A stretch of 64,000 bases of DNA. It comes from Sordariomycetes sp. S80-01Y. Its lineage: Eukaryota; Ascomycota; Sordariomycetes. A program made the translations under genes and the position numbers. The stretch lies in assembly GCA_037042185.1 (NCBI GenBank), contig JAXQJY010000024.1, forward strand, positions 1,178,001-1,242,000. Reading direction: 5' to 3'. The notes below the pieces were generated by a model. It was not told where the DNA came from, did no database searches, and worked only from the letters and a program-made list of their open reading frames with translations. Below are positions 22,806 through 34,020 of this stretch, in pieces (positions within the stretch are counted from its first letter, which is position 1; each line of letters opens with the position of its first letter).

Positions 22806-24747
22806 GTTGATGTAGACTGATGTCACGAGCAGATGGTTTGCAAGAGTGGAAGTGGCAGAAAACCTCCTGTCTGGCTCAGGCACCCTCTTTAAGTGACTAA
22901 ATGGCCGTTACGTCTAACGCAAGAGCATGATCTCACAATCCATTCTCATCGGGACGCATTCTTTGCTGAAGCCCCCCAATGGTCATGCGATTATCACCAT
23001 ATCCACGTACATGTCACCTCATGCGTCTTGGCACCCCATTCAGGCCAAAATGGCGACATCTGAGCTTCTCCTGCACGATGTGCCGGCCATGCAGCCCAAA
23101 TTGCTACCCTCACGTTCAGCCTCGTCCCGAACCGTAGCATGATCAGCAATGGCAATCCCGGAGAGTGAGGAGATGGACAAATACAAATTTGTCTGGTCGC
23201 AAATCTCCAGAGACGTGACAAATCGGGAGCGTTGTGGTGAGTGGTTACTCTCGGATCACGCAATTATCGTCGATATGAGCTTAGCGGGCGATGGGCACCG
23301 AAAGGACGGCTTGTCTGTTTTCCCCATGCGGCTGGCTAAGACACCCATGCAGGTCCTCATTGGCCAAGGAGATGGACGGCAGTCGATGAGCCGTTCCTGG
23401 GCACGTTAAGCTTGCCAATTAGCTTAAGTCGTCAACATCTTGCTCCCGATGACCACTGCTGACCAGTGGCGCCCCGAATAAAAGATGAATCCCGCAATGA
23501 CCTAACCCACCCAGCGGCCCTCCTATGAGCGACCATCCATATTGCGGACCCTCAATCCTGTGCAGAAGATTGGCATACGAGCGGAGCTTGGCATCGACGA
23601 CCCGAAGTAGTACTGAGACGCTGTGTGACCACGGAGCGAGAACAACTTCCGTTTGGGTGTTCGACCTATTCTGAGCCGGTCCATGATTAATGGAATTACG
23701 TCTATTACGCACTTCTGTGTAAAATACTTTTGTCTGCCTGACTGAACTGTAGCAAGAAAGGATAAGGGGTTCCGACTGGGTAACGTTGAGAGGGTTGAAA
23801 GCAGCGATTCACCGCACTGAAGCGCATATCGTGATTTAATGAATGAATAACGGCATCAGTCTATTTCGAACTAACGATTCCCGACATCTGTCGGCCGAGA
23901 CAAGCTTGTCAACAGGCAACTTCAAGATCGTAGGAGCTGATCATGCTGAGATTGCCCATCCAACTTTCCGCAGAACCGGCCACACCAAGTGCGATTGATA
24001 GTCCGACAAGCGCACGCTCCCTCGAGTTCACGCTCCATGCAAGGCCACCACATTGTCTCACTTTAGGAATATGCATGGGGGCTAGCCTGTGGCGACATTC
24101 CGAACTAAACCTCGCCTTCGAGCCTCTTCCCGAACCCCACATCCGTCTTCCAACCTCGCAGTAGCAGTCTAAGGGCAGACTTTTGTCTGATATGGAGTTG
24201 TTTTGCTCTGCGATTGTCGACGTGACTCGTTCACAGGTAGTATTAAAGTGAGCTAGGAGGCCGGTCTCGCTTGGCGAGGGATCTCCGACCTCGGTTTGTT
24301 GAGTGTGATGGAAAGATAGACAAACGTACCCGACAGACAAAAGACCAGGCCAGAGAGCTGTCTAGTAGTAGTCTTGGTACATCCATAGCGAAGAAATCAC
24401 TCATGGGATCAAAATCTTCCTTTAGAACTTGCTAGCCGTCAACCTCATCCCCCACCCGCTGACTGTCGGCGATGCCTTATCGGGCATAAGCGAGCAGCGA
24501 GACGGTCAATGAACAGGGATCATGAAGTGATCGACAAGATTGTGATCTTCTTGTAGGAGTTCTGATGCCGGTAGATGTGTCTTCCTTTTGCTTTGGGAGC
24601 CAACGGCGTTAGCTCGGGGTGCCGGTGCGTCGCAGCCAGAGAGCCGACGCCATGAGCCCTACGTCGATGGGTACGAGCGTTTGGTGTCTGGAGTTGCATT
24701 TGAGCTCGATATTGCAATTATTGCTCGACATGATGCCATTTCTAAAA

Positions 24748-24768
24748 GGGGGGGGAGGGGGGGGAGGG
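24748..24768 (+). repeat. G-tract G8-A-G8-A-G3
   Basis: Two runs of eight G and one of three, separated by single A. It lies about 170-190 bp upstream of the SBP56-like ATG and could form a quadruplex or be a sequencing-length hotspot. Confidence 0.85.
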
Positions 24769-24849
24769 TCAGCAGTAAGTGGCCTGCAGTCTCGTAGCAG
24801 AAGAAGGAATACTCAGATGTTCAGGGAAAGGCTAGAGCGGGCCAACAAA

Positions 24850-24857
24850 TATATAAA
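24850..24857 (+). promoter_or_regulatory. TATA box of the SBP56-like gene
   Basis: TATATAAA 88 bp upstream of the ATG at 24938; spacing suits a fungal core promoter. Confidence 0.6.
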
Positions 24858-24937
24858 CATGAAGAAACCTTCTCATTTTAACTCAGTTTCTTCTCATCCA
24901 TCATAGTTCTGCATTCAACTCACCTTCAAACGCAGGC

Positions 24938-26527
24938 ATGCACTCTACCACCCTCGGCACAGCTCTCCTGGGCTCCCTTGTCGCGCACGTCGCTGGCACT
25001 CCCACCAAGGCCAGCGAGCTCGAGAAGAAGAATCCCCAGCTCTCGCTTCCTCCTCTGATTCCCTCTATTCCAGGAGTGACCGAGCCTCTTGTGTCAATTC
25101 TCCCTCCGCTGCCTATCATTCAGCCTCCTACCCCTCCGCTGGACAGCCCCCCCTTCGAGGTTGAGGACATCAAGCCCAAGAAGATCGGATACTTCTGGAC
25201 GGGTGCTGGCGACAACAAGCACAAGGACTTTCTTGCCACCGTCAGCCTCGACGATGACACCTTTGGCAAGTTCATCGCCATCACCGATGTTCCGTCGTCG
25301 GGCAACTCACCGCATCACTTGGGTCCCAACGTCGACGGCACACTCCTTGTTGGAGGCGGTCTATTATCCTTGTTGAAGTTGCAAGACACTGCTTTCTACT
25401 TTGACACCAGCGACCCGTACAACCCCAAGTTCTCTCATAGTAACCGTGCACTGCTTAGCTCTATCACTGATGAGATCCGGGCTAAGCCTGAGGGCGGTTT
25501 CTTCATCACCTACAGTGAGTACAACCGCACGGCAAAGGTATACTTTGCTAACTTAAAGCAGTGGGTAGTGCCGCGGGTACCTCACCTGGACGTCTCGTTG
25601 AGACCAATGCTGAAGGTGATATCATTCACGAGTGGCCCGAGGATGTTGAGGGGACTCTCAATATCTTGGGCGAACAATTCAGTCCCCATGGCCTGAGCGT
25701 TGACTGGGAAAACAACATCATGCTTACATCAGACTATGTTGTGCCTCTTACCATCCTCAAGCCCACACTCGGCATCAAGCAGGCCACCACCCTTCGTCTC
25801 TGGAGTCTCGACGACCGCAAGATCATCTCCACAATTCACCTCCCAGATGCTGGTGGTGTCCAGGACATCAAGTTCATCCCTGGACATCCTGAGTCTGCTG
25901 CCCTTGCCACCGCTGTTGGCCCTGGCGAGGTTTGGGTCATCTACCCCTTTCGCGAGAACGAGGACGGCAGTCAAGGTACCGCCGAACTTCTCGCCTTTCT
26001 GGGCGAGGACGCCAAAGAGTCCTCCGCTATCTACTCCGAGATCTCTGATGATGGCAAGTGGGCATACTTCACGATTACTTTGGGCAACCATGTCGCTGCT
26101 TTTGATATTTCTGACCTCGCAAACCCTGTCCGTCTTGATGATCCCGAGGAGGAACAGCCCATCATTGGACCCCACTATGTCAAGCTCTCGCCCGACAAGA
26201 AGAACCTGCTCGTAACGGGATATTTCGTACAAGCTGGCGATGTGAGCACTCAAACTGGCCGAGTCAACTTGACACTAGCTGACCACCATAGATCTCTGTG
26301 CTCAACACCCCTGGCGACTACAAGGGCCATTGGATCGATGTCAACGACGACGGCTCCCTCAGCTTCAACCGTACGATTGACTTTGAGAAGATTTTCACCG
26401 ACAGCCGTGGCGGTGCTGTGAGATATCCCCGTACTATCTCTCTAAGATCCAAAGCTAACAACAGCAGCGCCCTCACAGCTCTGTCATCTTCGACTTGACC
26501 GACCCCGAGAACCCGATCTACTACTAG
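24938..26527 (+). CDS. Secreted selenium-binding-protein (SBP56/methanethiol oxidase)-like beta-propeller
   Basis: Exons: 24938-25514, 25562-26241, 26292-26417 and 26468-26527, for about 480 residues, ending NPIYY. The body matches SBP56-family blocks: KKIGYFWTGAG, HHLGPNVDGTLLVGGGL, GTSPGRLVETN, HGLSVDWENNIMLTSDYV, PDAGGVQDIKFIPGHPE, YSEISDDGKWAYFT, GPHYVKLSPDKKNLLVTGYF and NDDGSLSFNRTIDFE. Some bacterial and animal members oxidise methanethiol using copper; His pairs in HHLG and in GPHYVK are retained. Unlike the usual cytosolic SBP56, the N-terminus has a hydrophobic leader (residues 4-20) and a Pro-rich linker of about 50 residues. Function in this fungus is unknown. Confidence 0.85.
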
Positions 26528-27821
26528 GGGGATGTCACACACCGGAATGTAGAGTTACTTGGTTTCCCGGCGCGAGAAGGCTATTGAATAATAAGAAAAA
26601 CACGAGGTATTTTAGTTCATTAATGGAGGTGGCGTCTATTGTGAAAGCTCTCGGCTAGATACGTGGGTGATGTACCATTTCGTTGAACCTGATCGTCGTA
26701 TCGTCATCAAGACGTCGACACAGAGCATTATAAAACATTTCATCATCATATCTCGAGGTGCCTGCTGTAGATTATACCTTTGAGGATTTTGAAGACATTG
26801 CATACCTACAATAGCGAACCAATTGCGGCTTGTAGCGGTCGACACTCCCAGAGACGCCGGAGAGCGGCGAGGGTCGCCCGAGAGGGGTCACCTTTTCGCA
26901 AAGTTGCCGCGTGTTGAGTAGTCACTCCTATTGTTCGCACTTTTGATATTTCGCAACTAGACAACCGGTTCTCGTCTTTTCCGCGCAGTCATCGTGATAG
27001 AGACTGGCAACTATCCGAAGCCTACGTACAATGCCAAAACGTTGGAGCCCTGAACTTGGTAAGCATGACGTGCATGCGGCCTCAATATACAAACTCACTC
27101 GATGGAGACAGTGAGCATGTGGAACGGCTAAGCCAGGTTCATCCCTTGGATCGCAAAGCTCACGTTGCATCAGCCCCGAGGTGCCCTTGCATCGGCGAAA
27201 AAGCAACTGTATCCCTCCACAGCGTCTCGATGTCCCTGGGCTAGACCAGCCTACGCGCCTCATCCGGGGGCTTTGAGACGGCGCGTTTCTTGGGTCGTAG
27301 CGAATGCATGATGCTCCATACGACAACTGAGGCTCGGGGAACGATCCCAACCATGGATCTCCCACGTATTCAGACACAACCCCAGAAGACAGAGACTTGT
27401 TGCGGAACGCGGCATTCCTTCATGGTGAAGATGTCCCGAATCCTTCCCCATTAAGGTGACGGGTCGGTCAGACGGCTGAATTGATGCCTGTGACCAGCTT
27501 GTGTTCGATTGCCGATCCGGAAGCACGGCAACGCAGCGACGCCAACGGGAGAACTACCAGGTCCAATCACGTTACTTCGGGTTCTCGATTCAGGTAACCT
27601 AGAGCGACGAAGAAGAACGGCGTAGATCCTACAGATATGTTGTCACTGTATCAACTAAGGATTGATGTAAGTGTTCTGATCATTGCGATGTTGAAAGCAA
27701 CACAAACTGAAGTATAAAGGCAGTGTCTTGTTCGGCGTCGGGTTGCATGCTGTTAATGTAGAAAGACCTCCACAAAACCCGACAACACAGCCAAAGAGGA
27801 CCACAGAACCTACCCTACATC
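26528..27821. other. Intergenic, about 1.3 kb
   Basis: 3' flank of the SBP56-like gene and promoter of the NPP1-type gene (TATA at 27713). Minus-strand ORFs at 26928-27377 and 27260-27526 are motif-free. No repeat or RNA gene was recognised. Confidence 0.6.
27713..27720 (+). promoter_or_regulatory. TATA box of the NPP1-type gene
   Basis: TATAAAGG 109 bp upstream of the ATG at 27822. Confidence 0.55.
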
Positions 27822-28705
27822 ATGCACTTCTTCGTATCATCTTGCCTTGCCTTTGCCGGCGCGACCAACGCCGTTGCTGTCTCGGCACGACAAGATCCCC
27901 CAAGCCCACCGGCGGCCATTGCTCAGAAAGCCACGCCAGGGGACCTCAAGTGGCAGCCTGGCCTCGACTTTGACACCGACGGATGCTACAACGTGCCTGT
28001 CATTGACGAAGCGGGTAATATAGCCGTTGGCCTCCCTCACGACAATACTGGTGCCGCTGATGACTGCCGGTAAGTTTCACCCCAGACCTGCCATGTTGAG
28101 TCTCAGACTAAGGCCGGATATTTTTCCAGGGATCCATCTGACCTAGACAACAATAACGTTTACTCTCGCGCACGCTGCAACCACGGGTGGTGTGGCCACC
28201 TGTACGCCTACTACTTCGAAAAGGACGTAGCTGTCGAACACGTCGCTGATGCTGGTGGCCACACCCACGATTGGGAGCACATCTGTGTCTGGGTCAACAA
28301 CGATGTTATCAAGTACATCGGCGTCTCTCAGCATGGAGGCTATGATGTGAAGGCTGTAGCCGATGTGCGCATGGATGATACCCACGCCAAGGTCGTCTAC
28401 AACAAGGACGGCGGCAGTACTCATGATTTCCGCTTGCCAACGAAGGTGATGACGCTATTGAGAATGCCAAAGGAGTCTGGTTCCGGGGCGCTCTCATCTC
28501 CTGGAACGGGTTCCCTGGGAACACTCGAGATGTCCTCGCTCCGCACAAGTTTGGCAAAGCTACTTTCAAGCTTCTCGACAATGCTGCTGAGGATATCAAC
28601 ACTCACCCATTCCCAGACGCTCTCGACAAATGCTTGCCTCAGGAGGTGAGGGATGCTGGGTTCGACGTCAACGTGGACGATGCCTCGTCACCTGGCAACC
28701 CGTGA
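27822..28705 (+). pseudogene. Necrosis-inducing NPP1/NLP-type secreted protein gene with apparent frameshift
   Basis: NLP family: secreted proteins found in plant-associated microbes, many of which damage dicot membranes. Exon 1 is 27822-28069 and exon 2 starts at 28130 after a 60 nt intron. A short hydrophobic leader is followed by the NPP1 region. The hallmark heptapeptide is present as GHTHDWE (the family consensus has Arg at the third position), preceded by an AYYFEKD block. Family similarity leaves the initial frame near 28431-28440 and continues in another frame to a stop at 28703-28705. Read as given, the first frame ends at 28649 with an unrelated tail of roughly 70 residues. Either a genuine one-base loss (pseudogene) or a base-call error. 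The gene is identified confidently; intactness is not. Confidence 0.85.
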
Positions 28706-29385
28706 ACTGGGCGTTCTAGGCACACTGGGTCGCAAGGGCTTGAACACGGAGTGATAGCAAAGGTTTTGATTGTGCGATAGAAATATTCTGGTACGGTGTT
28801 AGAGCTCGATAGCCAATCTTCTTGCACCGCTTCGTCTATTCAATGATCTGTGCGTCGTCTCGCCAATTTCTCGGATTAAATCTGCAGCATGTTGATAGCC
28901 GAAAATTACACATAAGATTGTAGCACGTGTGTATATTAAATCCTCATCCATGGTTGACGTATCTGTGTAAACTGAAGCAGCTGATCTGGAGTCAATATGG
29001 GAAGAGGGTGGTCAAAAGGGCTTCAAAAGCTACTATCATTCTGGCACAGGCGCGTAGGTATGTTCATTGGGTGCAATTCGAGAGACCGACGAAATATTAA
29101 TGAGATCTAGCGCAAGACTATCGCGCTCCCCGAACTCGTTAGGTCAGACCTCCACATTATCGGGATTACCAACTTCGGGGTTAACGAGTTCGGAATTACC
29201 CACGTCTCGTCGGAATTATTGAGGTTCGCTATTATTCCCGCCCGCTGAGAAGGCAGCGCGTCACTTCTTGTAAACGCGTAAGTGAGGTCTAGTATAAACT
29301 TATAAAACCAATGATCTGGTCGAGATGCTGATGGGACTAAGTCCTGTTGCCGATTGTAAACGCAAGACCCGATTTCACATTCATC
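28706..29385. other. Intergenic, about 680 bp, with a 12-bp inverted repeat
   Basis: AT-leaning flank with no ORF. The segment 29120-29260 contains the inverted repeat listed separately and several GGAATTA/GGATTA-like words. Confidence 0.6.
29130..29193. repeat. 12-bp perfect inverted repeat, 40-bp spacer
   Basis: CCGAACTCGTTA at 29130-29141 is the exact reverse complement of TAACGAGTTCGG at 29182-29193. It could be a regulatory palindrome or a relic of a small inverted-repeat element. No flanking target duplication was recognised. Confidence 0.75.
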
Positions 29386-30192
29386 ATGACAATCGTCCTC
29401 GTTACTGGTGGGAATAGAGGCATTGGTTTTGGTATTATTCAAGCCCTGTCCATCAGACACCCCGAATATACGCTGCTGATGGGTTGCCGTCACCCGTCTG
29501 ACGGCGAAGCTGCCATCCAGAAGCTGCGATCTCTGGGGACCAGATCTACTCTAGTTCCCGTCGAAATTGACATAGATGATAACGAAAGTGTCACCAAAGC
29601 CGCCAACACAATAGATAGCCAGTACGGCAGGCTTGATGGTATGCACATACTGCTGGGGTCACGTCACATATCACTGACTCTGTGGACAGTGTTGATCAAT
29701 AACGCGGCAGGGTTTCAATTCCCCAAATCACAGAAGCTTGAGCACATCCGCAGAAACTCCAACGAGGTCTTCAACAACTGCGTATCGTCTAATATTGTAG
29801 TGTCGCACGCCTTGACGCCTCTTTTGAGAAAAGGCCGGATGCCTCGGGTCATATTCACTTCTAGTGCCAGAGGAAGCCTACAAAGAACGGCGTTGCGACA
29901 GCTTCCACCTGCCAGAATCACGAATTATTGCATCAGCAAGGCTGCACTGAATATGTTGATGCTCCATCTGCAGCAAGCGGAAGACGGCACTGAAAGCAAC
30001 GAAAACCGCATTACGTATTGGTGCGTCAGCCCTGGCCACACAAGAACCGGGTTCAACAACTTCCAAGGCAAGAAGGATCCGTTAGACAGCGCCGAGGTGT
30101 TTGTGAGACTCTTGGATCCCGAAAACGACCGGCTGCATTCCGGTACAATATGGGAATTCGAAGAGGGTGTCCTCCAAGAGGTACCTTGGTAG
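29386..30192 (+). CDS. Short-chain dehydrogenase/reductase, carbonyl reductase-like
   Basis: Classical SDR of about 251 residues in two exons, 29386-29638 and 29690-30192. The 51 nt intron is stop-free in frame. Splicing restores the block GRLDVLINNAAG across the junction. The Rossmann motif TGGNRGIG is at residues 7-14, the catalytic Ser lies in IFTSSARGS, and YxxxK is YCISK. The post-catalytic segment VSPGHTRTGFN fits NADPH-dependent carbonyl reductase-like SDRs. Substrate unknown. Start 29386 is chosen because the beta-1 strand begins immediately (MTIVLVTGG). Confidence 0.9.
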   Translation: MTIVLVTGGNRGIGFGIIQALSIRHPEYTLLMGCRHPSDGEAAIQKLRSLGTRSTLVPVEIDIDDNESVTKAANTIDSQYGRLDGMHILLGSRHISLTLWTVLINNAAGFQFPKSQKLEHIRRNSNEVFNNCVSSNIVVSHALTPLLRKGRMPRVIFTSSARGSLQRTALRQLPPARITNYCISKAALNMLMLHLQQAEDGTESNENRITYWCVSPGHTRTGFNNFQGKKDPLDSAEVFVRLLDPENDRLHSGTIWEFEEGVLQEVPW

Positions 30193-30683
30193 TCAATTGA
30201 TACATCGTCGTTGTTTTGTCCAGTCAGATGATCCGTCTCGAATCTGCTCAGACAGCTTGGCTGACCACTTTCCTGTCGTTGCTCGTTTTCCCATATACGC
30301 GGGTTACTGATGATTTTAGAAGGACTCTGTGTTGTTGCGAGCCTTTACGAGTAGAACGTACGCATATACTAGAAGTCGATGAGAGATATATAAACATTGC
30401 CTGGATAGTCGCCGTAAACAGACTTGGAACCCGAATCATGAATTTGTAGCTCTATGGAGCAAACGCATAAATTGGGTTCACAGAGGGAGGTACTTATGCG
30501 TATTTACCATGCCGGTATAGGTTAGAGACAGCTTAATACAACTTAAATACATACGGACGAGATCCTAACACCTTGGCAGTAGTGCCATGTGCCACTGATC
30601 CTCTTCTCATCATTATGCAACCTGACATTCGTCTCACATAAGACCCTGGAACACCGCATTTCGGGAAGGGGTGAGGTGCCTTG
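30193..30683. other. Intergenic between converging SDR and tyrosinase genes
   Basis: About 490 bp of AT-leaning sequence. No ORF of note, repeat or RNA gene was recognised. Confidence 0.6.
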
Positions 30684-32649
30684 TTACTCCTTAGGTGCCG
30701 GTGTCAGTGTGTTGTTCTCGTACTTCGGAATCTCGGTGATCAGGTCCGGGGGGACAAGTTCCGCGTCTTCGATGAAGATCTTCAGACTCGGCGCTGTCGC
30801 CACAGGGATATCTGATCCATCTCCCTATAATTCAGAAGAAACGGCACATTAGTTTTGTGAGTCCACGTTTTGGATGGATCAGGGAAATTACCTTGTTAAT
30901 CTCTACCCGGATACTTTCCAGGACCTCAGTGAGTGTTTCGTTCTTATTATCTGGCGTGGCAGTGGTTCCACCGAGCGCAAATTTCCCATTGAAAGGACCT
31001 CTCGGTGGTTGTGCCAGCAGCGACAGTGTGCCCACTTTGGTACTGTTGATATAGAAGTTCAACGAACATGGTCTCTCGAGCTCTTCTAACTCGAGCTGAG
31101 CTCTCACGAAGTAGTGGACCTGAGGTTGGGCCTCTACGGCCAGGAGCTTTAACTGCGCAGGCCCATATTTCCTGTTGATCAATGCTGTTGCGTCCGCTGT
31201 CAGCTGAGCTGCTGTCTTTTTCCAATATTCGAGGCCTTCGTAGGTGTAGCCGAATTTTCTAATACTGTCGACGGACTTCACCGTATGGCGCTGTTGCGAT
31301 GTGGCGTAGAAAGGCCGAAGTGGTGAGTTTGGACTAATAATAGCCCCATCCCGAGTAGCAAAACGTGCACTGCCTTCGTAAGATTGTTTGAACGTAGTCT
31401 CAGACGGCTTCATGAATTGCCAGTATGTCCAAAGCCGGTCAACCTGACAATGATGAAGCATACTGCACCCCCTATTAGGCTGAATTCGTAGCGACGGTGC
31501 AGCTCACTCACAAAAGAGGGTCAAAAGCGGACAGTCTGGCGTCCGTGAACTGATTGCCGCAGGTTGCTGACGAATGAATGTCATTATGGATAGATTCTAT
31601 ACTCATGCGGCCTCTTGTAGATCCGAAGTCGTCAAAGGTGCGCGGTATGGTCATCGTGTCGTACTGCACAAGGTTAACAACAAGGTGTTGATGACGACAT
31701 TATTAACTTACAGTCCACTTTCTGAGATTTAGAGAAGCCAGCGCTTCGTTGGCATCGCCTGGCCATCTTTGAGGACTGACACATCGCTCGATTTGCTGTC
31801 GATGGAAGTCCTCGTCGAAGATGCCAAAATTGCCCGACAGAGCTCCCTGTGGTAGCCTGTAAGTAGCCAAGGGATTCTGCAGGTCAATAACTCGCAAATT
31901 ATTGCCGTTCGGGACGTTGACTTTGAAAGTTTTCGGGACTGTCGCCGGTGGCACGGCAGAGGTCTCTGCCCAATCCCAGTATGGCGCACGTAGTGTTTGA
32001 GCGGCGCTTACGTACCGCGCTCGAGATGCCTGGGGATAAAGCTGTGCCAGGCGAGTCGCAGTGGCAACAAGACGTTGCTGAAGAGGTTAATGTTGTCAAC
32101 GAACATACGGACCGTCGGCTCTCACCTCGAATAGGAGGACGTAGGGTCGGTGCCATGGTAGGAATATGTTTTCCTGCAGATTGATTAATCATGATTTCAG
32201 ATAGTCCAAAAACAAACGTCATACCCCGTGGGGACAATAGCCTCGCCAATCACCATTGACTCCACCCCCAGCACCGTTCCACTCAATGTACGGCTGCCCG
32301 TGAATGCCTGCAAACCGTCAGACCTTACGAGATCGAAAGGCATGTTATGAAGTTGAAGGCAATACCTGAAATCTGGAAGTAGGAGAGTTGGTTCGTCGGC
32401 GCGTCCTTGTACATTGCATCTAAAGATCTAAGGTAAAGTTCCCTTTCACCAAATTAACAGAGGTGTTGATATGGTTTGGGCCTCATACCATTGGGGCCCT
32501 CCAGCCTTCTGGAGATCATTGATGTTCTTCCGCATCGGAACGCCATTCGCTGGATTTGCTACCTTTACACCCGTGATGGGGTATGGCGTCTGCGATCTCA
32601 CAAAGGGTAGACACCAGACGGCCCAGAGGAGAAGCATGTATAAAGACAT
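30684..32649 (-). CDS. Secreted tyrosinase (type 3 copper), eight exons
   Basis: Phenol monooxygenase/catechol oxidase used in melanin and phenolic chemistry. Exons in transcript order: 32649-32489, 32442-32366, 32307-32225, 32173-32126, 32077-31712, 31663-31512, 31462-30892 and 30824-30684, for about 532 residues. A signal peptide (about MSLYMLLLWAVWCLPFVRS) precedes QTPYPITGV. CuA ligands: His in GIHGQP (about 82), CPHG (106) and PWHRPY (115); Cys104 sits two residues before His106, as in the Cys-His thioether of Neurospora-type tyrosinase. CuB: SIHNDIH (271, 275) and FMLHHCQVDRLW (about 299/300). The roughly 230-residue C-terminal part is probably removed on activation, as known for the family. 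All introns are GT-AG and the frame is intact. Confidence 0.93.
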
Positions 32650-33349
32650 GTCGGACCTGATGAAAGCAATTCTTGCATATAGTTTGGTGTTTTGAAGAAA
32701 GGTAGTAGGCCTGTTTGGTCAAGACATATTCTGTGGAACGCGTGGCACTATATCAACCTTTCCAGACATAGGGGCTCTGCGCGATTGAAAACCTGAGCTC
32801 TGTTTCTATTTAGAAAGATCGGGCTTGCACTATAATCCCGGATACGAGAACGATATTATGCCTTCGGGCTACTGTGAATACGAGCGCCATGTGTCACCTC
32901 AGCGCTGGTGGATGGCCCTGCTCAGCCCCTCTTTCAATCAGCCGATGATTTCAGCTCTAGCAAACTTGGTCAAGTTCGTGGCGCCTTTTGGGTGAATCGG
33001 GACAAAACATGGTTCCGTGGTAGCCACCTCGGGGGCTCATCCACTCGTTTCAGGTATGGCTTTTGCCGATTCGACTTAGGCCCTGGGGCTGAAAGGTCTT
33101 ATACGACCTTGAAAGCCTCAATGCAAAGCTAATGCCCTAGTTATGCTACGGGCAAGCGCGTAGTCAGCCGCCACGGCGCGGTGAATGCGGCTGACGTGTC
33201 AAGTGCCCTGCCGCTCGTGGCTCTTTTACTTTTGCGTTATGGCGGCAGTATGTCGCACACGACGTTCGAGACTCGGCTCAGATCCCGAAGACGTCTGCAA
33301 ATAGCGGCAAAGTACACGCTAACCAGGAATGGCACGAAAATATAGACAA

Positions 33350-34020
33350 ATTAGGTCTAAAGGCAAGGAAATTTTTGGTGAGCTCGGAAATTGTGTGGAA
33401 GGCGAAATTACATTAGAAATTATCTTAAGTGAGGTGTTGATCACGAAGGGACGGTGATTTGTTTTGTTGGCTGTATGTATACCACTGTGTGTATGTTGGT
33501 ACCTAAGCCGAGATCTAATGCTTCTGATATTTAACGCAGAGACTCAAGCTGCAGAATTTTGAGACTTTCTAATCGCTCTTGAATTCGAATGTTAGGGGCT
33601 ATGATAATTAAGAAGTGCTCCGCTTCCTATTATATAAAGGTGAAGTTTAATGGCTTTACTGCTAGCTTGCTGATGTGAATTCATCTTGAGTATGAAGTCG
33701 TCATAGTCTAATAATCATTACGTAACCCTTATTTTATAAGTCAATAAGGTATATGGAACTGTTGGTTACCACGCTATTATAGCCTGGTAGCTATAATGTC
33801 ACATTGCTGTTAATGAACTTGGAGCTTAAAAATGTTTAACTTACGCTTGGGTATAACATAATGAACCCCTAAATTCTATGCTATACTTCGATTAGAAGAA
33901 TTGGCGTGAAAACTGCTCGCGTCGATAAAGGATGATTTCACCCTATCATATTCAATTCGTATTTGATTTCAGGTATTATCTATACGTGGCCCATGTTGTG
34001 CAACAATGTAGTTAGAAAAC
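33350..34020. other. AT-rich block without ORFs
   Basis: Visibly richer in A/T than the surroundings (frequent TATA, TTAA and ATAATT words) and without an open frame. It could be a decayed, RIP-affected transposon relic; no element-specific motif was found, so this is inference. Confidence 0.5.

Larger units (their letters stand above)
22806..24937. other. Gene-free interval, about 2.1 kb
   Basis: Divergent promoter region for oxalate decarboxylase (minus) and the SBP56-like gene (plus). ORFs such as 23909-24340 minus show no motif. The notable elements are a G-tract at 24748-24768 and a TATA box at 24850. Confidence 0.6.
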
